DNA of 64,000 bases from Conus ventricosus (Eukaryota; Mollusca; Gastropoda; Neogastropoda; Conidae). The number at the start of each line of letters is the position of its first letter. Position 1 is the first letter of the stretch. The stretch spans positions 51,902,365 to 51,966,364 of the forward strand of contig CM031604.1 of assembly GCA_018398815.1 (NCBI GenBank), in the 5' to 3' direction. Shown piece after piece: positions 55,352-64,000 of the stretch. Made by a program: the position numbers and the translations under genes. Under the pieces are notes generated by a model, which saw only the letters and a program-made list of their open reading frames with translations, had not been told where the DNA came from and searched no databases.

Positions 55352-56076
55352 CAGGGCTTCTGAAAACGCAAAAATTGCGTACATACGCATAAAACTCTAC
55401 GGGAAAGCACTGGTGTCCGTGTAAGGGGTCCCCAGGGACCCCTTCAAATTTTGGTGAAGTCAGACATAAAGTGAGAAAAGCTGCCTTCAACATCATAAGT
55501 TGGGTGCCGTAACAATCGTAGGTCTGCTACACTTCGACCGAACCCATCCCTTTCAAGTTTGAACAGTAACAAAGCGAGTAGGGCAGCCTCCTAACAACAA
55601 AGTCGTCACTTTTGTCGTCTGCTGAGGCTGACTGACTAAGCTTAACGCTAGCCACAGCATCGTTTTCAATTGACCTAATTTTCCTATTTGAGCCCCTGTG
55701 ATGTCACGATGACGCTTTTCGTGATGTCACGATGATGCTTTCATTTTCCCGGCAGGAGTGAGGGATTCCGCGAAGCCTTTGTTTCCAACATGTCTCTCGA
55801 AGCGTGGTTAACAAATCACGCGCAAAAGCAAAAAAGCGTAGCAGAGGAGCAAGATCGAGAACGGATACAATTTTTTAATGTTTATTTTGTTGTTTTTATT
55901 GTGACGATGTGTCTGTGACAATTGCAGTGCGCGTGCAGGGATGCAATTTTTTAACGTACATATTTGTTGTTTTTATTGTGGTGTAGGGACCCCTTAATGT
56001 TAGCCTGGGACCCCTTAAAAAATCTGATGAAGGGGTCCCTGGGACCGGAAAGATTTTCACCCCAGCAGAAGCCCTG
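55352..56076. mobile_element. Non-autonomous hAT-like DNA transposon, 725 bp
   Basis: Ends CAGGGCTTCTG ... CAGAAGCCCTG are perfect 11-bp inverted repeats. GGGGTCCC-containing palindromes recur just inside both ends (55417-55442 and 55985-56043). A short + strand frame from the ATG at about 55790 reads MSLEAWLTNHAQKQKSVAEE, resembling the lead-in of hAT transposases, and is truncated soon after. No clear target duplication. Confidence 0.75.
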
Positions 56077-56431
56077 TGAGAGACAAAAGAAAAAAGACTC
56101 AATACTTTGCAGAGACACAAAGTCAATTGAGGTGGGGAAATTTCTGAGTTGGAAGACTGCAGGATCAGTCAAACCGCTCCAAGCTTTGTGGCTATGGGGG
56201 TAAAATGTGTAGAAGAAACAGTTTTGGAGCATTTCATATGTACATGTATGACTGATTTCAATAATATCAGCTGACTACAGATCATTTAACAAAGTTCTCT
56301 ACTTAGCAGCATGACAAAGAGGGGAAACAGGACAGTGTATAAGAGGGGATCTTTCTTTGCCTTTAACTTCTTTGAAAAAAATCTAACCACTATGCGATAA
56401 CAGAGTCTTCCTTTTCGATTGGTAAAAGCCA

Positions 56432-56440
56432 AACACACAC

Positions 56441-56480
<40 letters not shown>

Positions 56481-56590
56481 AAATAACCATAACACACACA
56501 GCCCTGATATGGCCCTTTGCGGTCGGCTGGGCTATAAGCAACATTATCTTATCTTATCTCTTAACCATAACACACATACACACACACACA
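56432..56590. repeat. (AC)n runs flanking a retroposon tail
   Basis: AC repeats at 56432-56476 and 56570-56590. Between them is CAGCCCTGATATGGCCCTTT GCGGTCGGCTGGGC ending in (TTATC)n, the same tail as at 27.2 kb. The tail seems to have landed in the AC repeat. Confidence 0.75.
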
Positions 56591-57138
56591 AATAACCATA
56601 CCAGTAAGAATACATGCCGGTTGAGTGGAACCACTGATTTTCAGGCATCACATAATTGTCCAGTCTAAAATTTTTTTTTACTGATAAATCATGAATACTT
56701 GGGAAAACATCACAATCAACAGGCATAACAAAGCAAAAAACTACAACATTGTCGGCTTGAAACTATTACCAATAATGGAACTTTTACAAGTTTGCAACAA
56801 GCGCATTTTAAACTAATTTTTCTTTCTATGTTCTGATTCACCACACATGCTTTTATGTGCTGATTACACATGTGCAATCTTCAGAATTTTTCTTTCTTTT
56901 AGATATCCTGCATGAACAAGTGTAAACTGCCTTCTTTTCCATTCCTACTCAGAATGATTTAAACAATTGATAAAACAAAACCAAAGACTTTCTCTTCAAT
57001 CTCCTCATCAATGTCTTGGTGGGAAAAAAATAATAAAGAAAAGACTGACTTAGTTTGATGGACATCAGTTTGTCAACTGATAATGGCAGAAAATCATGAA
57101 ACAAAACAGATTTGATAATGAAACAAAGGTATTTGAAC

Positions 57139-57174
<36 letters not shown>

Positions 57175-57324
57175 GAGAGAGGATGAGAACCAAACGCCAA
57201 ATGAACGACGTCACTTCGATTAGTGAATCACATGAGTTTGCGTTGAGACTGCAAAAACTACATTTTATCATAAAAAAATTCACATCACTACCAGTTAATC
57301 TAACGAACAATTGATATAACTCAC

Positions 57325-57393
57325 TCTATGGTAAACTCCTTGGTTCCCTTGTCTATGTCATATACTGGAATTTTCTCTTGTGTAGACTAGTCG
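57325..57393 (-). other. Weak candidate 5' exon upstream of STRIP
   Basis: A good donor ATAGA|GTGAGT ends a short frame encoding KIPVYDIDKGTKEFTI, loosely like the vertebrate 'GGKAREFN' lead-in. Its exit phase (2) does not fit the known entry of the exon at 50182 (needs 1 nt), so another exon or a wrong boundary would be required. Confidence 0.15.
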
Positions 57394-57740
57394 GACTTCA
57401 TTGTCTACTCTGCTGACAGGAGTAAGACGAGTTCCAAGTTCCTCCAGTTCCAGACTGAGACTAGATCTACTTGCTCAGTCAACTGATCCGACTGAGCCTG
57501 TGTGCTACATTCTTTTTCTGTTTTTCAAATAAACAAGAAAACAAAGACAGCACCAAGACTACTGAGCTAATAAAGCCGTTCAAATGCCGCTTGGTGGGAT
57601 TGACGGAACAGAAAATGCTTCCTATCAAAATAACGAAACGGCTCACATAATTTTCTCATAATTTTCATCCATCTTGTAAATTTTCTTCACGGCAGAGTGT
57701 GAAGAGCGTATTCAAGGGAAGTAGTTCAGGCTCTACGAAG

Positions 57741-57755
57741 CCGTGACGTCAAAGG
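57741..57755. promoter_or_regulatory. CRE-type palindrome TGACGTCA
   Basis: A perfect TGACGTCA (57744-57751) upstream of STRIP on the - strand, in a region with somewhat higher GC. It may mark a promoter, but no transcription start can be placed. Confidence 0.25.
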
Positions 57756-58677
57756 GAAACAACAATATTTCATTAGTCCCACCGCAGCTCTTTCGATAGC
57801 TCCCCTTACAAAAGGGGTAGAGGTCAGGGGAAGGAGGGTGGGGAGGGGAGGAGGAGGTGGAGGGAGCAAGAGGAGAAGGTTCACTTACCTTCTAATTTGT
57901 TCGATTGTTTAATTTCTCTCTTGATATATTTGTTAGATATTGTTCGATTGTTTAATTTCTCTCTTGATATATTTGTTAGATATTTTCTTTCTGTTTATCT
58001 TTTCCTCTCTGTACACAAGTTTCTCTCTAAAAACCTGTTCCAAAACCACTCCTTACTGGGTCATCTGGGGCAGAGTCCGAGCTCGTAAACACCCTATGAA
58101 ATGACTGTGGGCACGTGCCCTAACTCACCCCGTTCTATGTGATAGAGAAGAAGTGGAAATGGCCATGTGCCTTTATTCACTTCGTGGGGTGTTTCTGGAC
58201 CTTGAAATCACTCGTCAATAAATGGTTTTTGAAACGGTGGGGGTGGGAGTGGGGGGATATATGTTACCCCTGGCTCACATCCAGAATTACGCTCCGCCCC
58301 CCCCCCCCCCCCTCCCGCCCTGCGCCTTAAAGACATGTGTCATATGCTTTGATTGATATGTTTTATCGTCTGGAACACTTTAAGACTTTTGAAGGATGGG
58401 AGTGGTTTTGGAGAAAAAAAAAATGGAGCTCGGTTTGGAATAACTCGCCAGACGTTGGGTGGGGATTGCCACGTGTCCTTTCTCACCGGCCGAAGGGTGA
58501 TTTCGGGAGTGGGGACCATTTCGACTCGTTAACCTGGTGTAACACGTCAGAATAGCTCTATGCAGGAAACACCGCCGCTCGACTTACTACGAAACCCTCC
58601 TCTTAAATTCTCTCATCTTAGTTATTAATTCATTTATCCATCAGCTTTAAATCATGCGCAGTGTGGTCTCAAAACTT

Positions 58678-58755
58678 AGCGGATGTGGTGTAGCGTATAT
58701 GGACTTGTGAGCACGCAGTGACGCCTCCTTGATGAAACTGAAACTGAAACCGCCG
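58678..58755 (+). mobile_element. SINE 3' tail
   Basis: GATGTGGTGTAGCGTATATG GAC...CACGCAGTGACGCCTCCTTG ending in repeated AAACTG. The start resembles the tail of the 5S-SINE at 43.03 kb. Confidence 0.65.
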
Positions 58756-59476
58756 CTCAGATACGATTTCTCTCCGTTGCGTCTTCTTTCCGTTAAAGAT
58801 CAAAGTTAACTTAATTAGAAAAAAGAAAACGAACTCACTGCTAAGTAAAAACGCCGAATAAACACACGATTTGACATTCTTATTGGTCGGACGAAAATTG
58901 GTCAGAGAGAAACTGTCTTTCAAAGGGAAGTTATCTTGTAAACTTTTCAATGGAGGCCTCCTTCTAAAAATCCAGTAGATAACTTCCCTTGGGATCACAC
59001 TTTCATGATAATGCTTATAGCGTGTTAAACCGGTCCTGGTAAGGTGGTGGTTTTCGTTTGTTTATTTGTTTTGATTTGTGTTTGTTTGTTTGCTTTAAAA
59101 GGCAGCAGTTTTTTTTTTCTTCGTGACGATTATCATATGTTAACGAACAGCAGCAAGGACGCAAAATTTTACTCTGTCTGTCTGTCTGCCTGTCTGTCTG
59201 TCTGTCTCTCTCGTTTGTTTATTAGATGGTTTCTTTAATCTCCCATCTCTCTCTTGCTCACCCCATTCCCTCCACCCCCTCCTTTTTTTTTATTTTTTAA
59301 ATCAGTGCAACATCAAATACCCGTCGCTGCCGGTTGTTTATGTAAGCGCCATGCAGAAAGCCTCAGGGGAAAAAGGAACCCTTAGGGATGCAGCAACAAT
59401 CGCATCCTGAAGGATAACAATGATTTAACGATTTCACCGAACCTTTGTCATTAACATACACACTTTTACTTTGCTT

Positions 59477-59478
<2 letters not shown>

Positions 59479-59509
<31 letters not shown>

Positions 59510-59662
59510 CACACATGCATGCATGCACGCACGAATGCACGCGCACATGCAGGCGCGCACACACACATACACACGCACGTGCGCGCACACACACACATGC
59601 AAAGGGCGCGCACACACATACACACACATACACATGTGCGCATGCTCGCATGCACGAGAGAG

Positions 59663-59745
<83 letters not shown>
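59479..59745. repeat. (AC)n-rich block followed by an ~83-bp (GA)n tract
   Basis: Interrupted AC/GC dinucleotides with CATGCATGC runs (59479-59655), then nearly pure GA (59663-59745). Open frames here are repeat artefacts. Confidence 0.97.
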
Positions 59746-59748
<3 letters not shown>

Positions 59749-60202
59749 CACCCCCAAAACGTCAAAACCCTTGTTAATGTGTTTTCCTATTTCATCAGCA
59801 ATGTATTCATTCATTCATTCATTCATTCATTTATATGGTCTCATTAAAATATTCATCTGAGGACCATCACTAAACTGGCATCATAAACCCCGGAAAATCC
59901 CGCTCATGACATAGTTATAATTATTTGAACGAGAATCTGTAGCGCACATTGAAAAGCACGTGCACCGCCCGACTTCCGTGTGAACAGACAGGCTAATTCA
60001 ACTGTAATTTTCTCCTCCTGCAGTGTGTGTACAACGTGGGATGGAATAACAGTCGTTAGTATATCACAGAATGTTCACAGCCTAGCCCTTGTGAGCGGAT
60101 TATTTAATTACTCGACAGGAAACTTAAGGTAGATTTGGTTATTCACCTCAGTGTACTGTGATATCATTCGACAACAAATTGAAGCCACGTGAGTTTACCT
60201 AT

Positions 60203-60205
<3 letters not shown>

Positions 60206-60277
<72 letters not shown>

Positions 60278-60306
60278 CGTGCATGTGCGTGTATGTGTGT
60301 GTGTGT

Positions 60307-60350
<44 letters not shown>

Positions 60351-60371
60351 AGTGTGTGTGTGTGTGTGTAT

Positions 60372-60438
<67 letters not shown>
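60206..60438. repeat. ~233-bp (GT)n tract
   Basis: Almost pure GT with a CGCGCGCG Z-DNA-prone interruption at 60270 and a few TATGAG interruptions. Confidence 0.98.
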
Positions 60439-60439
<1 letters not shown>

Positions 60440-60798
60440 AAGGTAAGCAACAGTATTTAACAGACTGTATAGAACAGAATTTAACGGACTTGCCGATCGT
60501 TGCCAGTTAGGCCTGTGAGGGGAACAGAGTTATGACTCTTTATTAAGGAACGATTGTGAATAAAGCGGTCAAACCCGCTTCAAAAGAATTTTTTGGGCAT
60601 GACGATGGAAGTTTGTGAATTAAGCATGATGGATCAAAGTTTGCAGAAAAAAAATAGGATTTGGTGGCCAATGACGATTTTGCGAATGTTTGATTGTCTT
60701 CATTGAGGCATGAGTGATCCTGTTTGATGATATGTAGTTAAAAGGCTTCTGGGGAAAGCAATGGCAGATTCCTTGCCATGATGTTCTTCTTCATATCT

Positions 60799-60857
60799 GT
60801 GAGGGGGGGGTGGGGGGGGGGGGGGGAGGGGGGGGCGGGGGGGGGGGGGGGGGGGGG

Positions 60858-60889
<32 letters not shown>
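60799..60889. repeat. ~90-nt G tract
   Basis: Nearly uninterrupted G on the + strand with isolated T, A and C. No coding value; the proline-rich frame opposite is an artefact. Confidence 0.98.
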
Positions 60890-60891
<2 letters not shown>

Positions 60892-61673
60892 CAGAGGGAC
60901 ATCCGGAGTCATGAACCGGGTGTGGCCCAACCCCCCTAGAGTGTCAGGAGATAAGGTCCGAAACACTTGCTTGAAGGGGGCTTCTCTTCTGAGGACTCTC
61001 TGCTGCCACGCTCTCCACGAGTTTCTTTCTACTAGACTTTTGTTATTTGCTAGTTCCAGTAGAAATAGAAATAAGTAAAGAAATTGTTTTCCTTACAAGA
61101 AGTAAACCCAAACAACAGTGAGTGAAAGATTCATCGTGGGTAAGGATAATTGAAAATGAATTTGTCAAATCGGGAGAGTGGAGATATCCAAAACAAAAGA
61201 CGGAAGGTGACGCATGTAGTTTATTCTCTGGAATATTTGTATGATAACTTAAAGAACCTGGCAAATGCAAGTTGGAATGCAGCGGTACTAACGGAAAGAA
61301 CAGGTCAAAATGGTTTGATGATGAGTACCGCAAATTTAGATAAGAAACTATGAGAAAATAAAACTTTTAGAGCATTACCCAAAAAAATCCTCGTCCTAAC
61401 AAAGAGATCAAGACTCGGGCTGAAGAAGCCAGGTTCTTCTTTAGGAGAAAAAAAAAACTGTCAGCAAAGAGAAAAGATTAGAGGTAACCAAGGAAATCTA
61501 TAATCCATCAGGAGTTTGGAGGCATTTCAGAAATGTGGGATCTGAAAATGGATTTTTAAAAAAATACTAAAGACATCAGTATTGATGAATCGTTAAACCA
61601 TTTCAAGAACAACATTCAAAACAACATCGAAGAAATTGGAAATGAAATGAGGCAGGGAACAGTAAACAATAAA

Positions 61674-61910
61674 CAGTAAACAAGTGGGGTAACTTTAGCT
61701 CCCATAAGAAAACCTAACACAGAGTAACTTTCATTCAAGACTGGCACAGCCAGTTGTTGGCCTGCGCTTGTTTTTTTCCCCCACTATTAGATCGTTCGTC
61801 TATGTATTTGTCGGACTTTATTCAAGTTTAAAAGGCTGTGCCAGTCTTGAATAAAAGTTACTCTGTGTTAGGTTTTCTTATGGAGCTAAAGTTACCCCAC
61901 TTGTTTACTG
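61674..61910. mobile_element. MITE with ~78-bp near-perfect inverted arms
   Basis: The left arm starts CAGTAAACAAGTGGGGTAAC and the right arm ends in its complement GTTACCCCACTTGTTTACTG. The two arms differ at about two positions over 78 bp around an ~80-bp centre. It is inserted in the LINE. Confidence 0.9.
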
Positions 61911-62159
61911 AACATCGAAGAAGGCGAAAAGGACAAGTGCACTGAAGCCGATTTATTAGAAGAATCAGAACATGTTCTACATAATGCTATTTCAGGAAAC
62001 ATGTTTTGAGTAATGCTATTTCAGAGAAGGAAATTAGCAGAGGTATAGATGAACTTTAAACTGGCAAAGGTTGTGGGACTGTTGAAATTTATGCTGACAT
62101 GCAGAAGCTCGATGATAAGAATGTTCGGTTATTTCTTACAAAATCATTCAATGCAATTT

Positions 62160-62815
62160 TTGATAAAGACGTTAAATCCTGCTGGTGGCCTAAAGCTATT
62201 GTAATCCTAAGACATCAGAAAAACTGCCCTGAAAACATCGACAGTTGACAGAGGAATTATCATAATCCTAAGACATCAGAAAAACTGCCCTGAAAACATC
62301 GACAGTTGACAGAGGAATTATCATAATCCTAAGACATCAAAAAACTGCCCTGAAAACATCGACAGTTGACAGAGGGATTATCATAATCCTAAGACATCAG
62401 AAAAACTGCCCTGAAAACATCGACAGTTGACAGAGGAATTATCATAATCCTAAGACATCAGAAAAACTGCCCTGAAAACATCGACAGTTGACAGAGGAAT
62501 TATCATAATCCTAAGACATCAGAAAAACTGCAATTTTTGATAAAGACGTTAAATCCTGCTGGTGGCCTAAAGCTATTGTAATCCTAAGACATCAGAAAAA
62601 CTGCCCTGAAAACATCAACAGTTGACAGAGGAATTATCATAATCCTAAGACATAAGAAAAACTGCCCTGAAAACATCGACAGTTGACAGAGGAATGATCA
62701 TAATCCTAACATGTAAGGATGATTACCATGAAAACGTCGACAGTTAGCAGAGGAATTATCATAATCCTAATATATAAGGATGGTCACCATGAAAACGTCG
62801 ACAGTTAGCAGAGGA
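62160..62815. repeat. 61-bp tandem repeat within the LINE reverse transcriptase, about 10 copies
   Basis: The unit contains CCTAAGACATCAGAAAAACT and AACATCGACAGTTGACAGAG. A larger duplication restarts the upstream sequence (GATAAAGACGTTAAATCCTG at 62162 and again at 62538). The last unit runs into intact-looking LINE sequence at 62812. Confidence 0.95.
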
Positions 62816-64000
62816 ATTTCTCTCCTGACTGTCATATCTAAATGCTTTGCTACAGTACTGAATGCAAGACTGTACTGTACACATGGCTAGAAAGCAACAA
62901 TGTAATTTCAGAAAGGCAAGGAGGATTCCGGGGTGAAAAGTATTCGACAGTCGATCAGAATTTGATTTTATATGCCACTGTTCAAAACTATGTATGTGAA
63001 AACGGCAGAAAACCATACTTTTGTAGACTTTGCAAAGGCCTTTAGTTCTGTTTAACATGATTAACTTTTGCAACTTATTAAACAAAAGGGCGTGAAAAGC
63101 AAATTTCTAGGCTAACATAGGGTTATGTATATTCTTTGTTATCCTGTATCCAAGCAAATCAAGAATTTTTCGAAATGTCTGAAACTTCAGTTGGAATAAG
63201 ACAAGTATGTGTTATAAATCCTACGTCATTTTCAGTTTACATGAAATAGGTAGCAAACGATCTGAATAAAAAGGGTTGAGATGTATTTAGGTTACTTCTG
63301 CATATCACTGAATTATCATATATTGTTTGCTGGTGATGTTTTACCGCTGTCAGCTACCCCAAGCGGACAACAAAATCATCTGAATGTATTAAAGACTTGT
63401 TGTGATGACAAGAATTCTCTACAAATATCAACAAAACCAAAGTTGTGGTATTTACAATGGGATGATACTCAGGAAGCATGAAAAATGATTTTACAATGGT
63501 GACAGGCTTGGGATTGTAGATAATTATTGCTATCAAAGATTTAACTTTATTACAATGTCTAGTGCACACAAAAAAGTGATACGCTGCATTTAGCAACAAA
63601 AGGCCGAAAGGCAGTAATCCAGCTCAACGTAATATTTTTAAAAAACTGTAGGGAAATAAAAACAAGTACTTTATGATTTTTGACACCAAAATTCAACCAA
63701 TCTTCTTGTATGCCGCTGACATATGGGGACTACACAGATTAGAACAGTAAGAAACAGTACACATGTTGGCATGCAAAAGAAATCTGGTGTTTTAGGTAGA
63801 ACTCCAAACAAAATGGTACATGGAGATTTCAGTAGATGATAATAATGTTAATTCCTTAGTTACTTGTTTACGCTTCTGATTTAGACTTTTACAGATGAAT
63901 GCTGAAGGGTTATCTTACGAAGCATAGTTGATGTTACTGGAATCAGCAAGATGTGAAAAACAATGCTGGGCCTTAGCCTAACCGGTTTTCATTTTGTTTG

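Larger units (their letters stand above)
61150..64000 (+). mobile_element. Degenerate non-LTR retrotransposon, running off the window
   Basis: A + strand translation with many breaks shows an upstream linker (SIDESLNHFKNNIQNN near 61580), then RGISLLTVISKC near 62812, the fingers region SERQGGFRGEKYSTVDQN near 62910, VDFAKAFSSV near 63022, a decayed active site LFAGDVL (normally F/YADD) near 63325, and PIFLYAADIWG near 63700. The order and spacing fit a LINE reverse transcriptase. It is interrupted by a MITE and by a 61-bp tandem expansion. The 5' boundary is unclear. Confidence 0.8.

Noticed and set aside
57647..57672. ATG followed by eight codons and a GTGAGC donor on the - strand, as a STRIP first exon
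   Set aside because: The exit phase (2) does not match the entry of the 50182 exon, and the sequence MDENYEKI has no counterpart that I recognise.
59434..60450. Several 70-130-codon frames of alternating Thr/His, Cys/Val or Arg/Glu
   Set aside because: Translations of (AC)n, (GT)n and (GA)n microsatellites.

Overview
This is metazoan nuclear DNA: long introns, GT-AG splice sites, abundant (AC)n/(GA)n/(AT)n microsatellites, and SINE, LINE and DNA-transposon remnants. The SINE tails (around 43.03 and 58.68 kb) and the 'CCCTTTGCGGTCGGCTGGGC' tails (27.2 and 56.5 kb) resemble repeats I associate with gastropod molluscs, probably caenogastropods. That lineage call is inference; metazoan is certain.

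Only two genes can be firmly supported, and they converge. On the + strand, 3-4545 holds the 3' end of a C2H2 zinc-finger gene: one last finger, a long low-complexity exon, and a second exon joined in phase at 4237. On the - strand, 50182-10753 holds nearly all of a STRIP1/STRIP2 (FAM40) orthologue, the striatin-interacting scaffold of the STRIPAK PP2A/kinase complex. I reconstructed 19 coding exons with consistent phases, 2,291 nt in total, giving 762 residues when counted from the first in-frame Met of the most upstream exon found. The extreme N-terminus is not resolved. One intron has a GC donor. A possible two-exon small gene (30588-29525, - strand) sits inside a STRIP intron.

The STRIP introns are full of mobile elements. 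Three hAT-like DNA transposons with CAG...CTG termini and 5-6 bp target duplications lie at 16.4, 19.1 and 21.0 kb; two of them share a striking ladder of G/C hairpins. An element of about 4.6 kb with long terminal inverted repeats and nine copies of a 14-bp motif ends about 30 bp from the first recognised exon and carries a nested LINE. There are also an 830-bp tRNA-headed retroposon with target duplications, a 5S-rRNA-like SINE, and two kilobase-scale minisatellites (34-bp and 23-bp units).

The least expected pattern is that the tandem repeats flanking several STRIP exons are made of the exon/intron junctions themselves. The exon 7 donor end is present three times, the exon 8 acceptor end about a dozen times as a decayed ladder filling the rest of intron 7, and the exon 4 acceptor about three times.

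Layout: 0-4.5 kb zinc-finger gene; 4.5-10.7 kb intergenic and 3' flank with one DNA transposon and several short tandem repeats; 10.7-50.2 kb STRIP gene; 50.2-54.8 kb TIR element with nested LINE; 54.8-61.1 kb upstream flank with another hAT-like element and very long simple repeats; 61.1-64 kb a degenerate + strand LINE with an internal 61-bp tandem expansion and a MITE.
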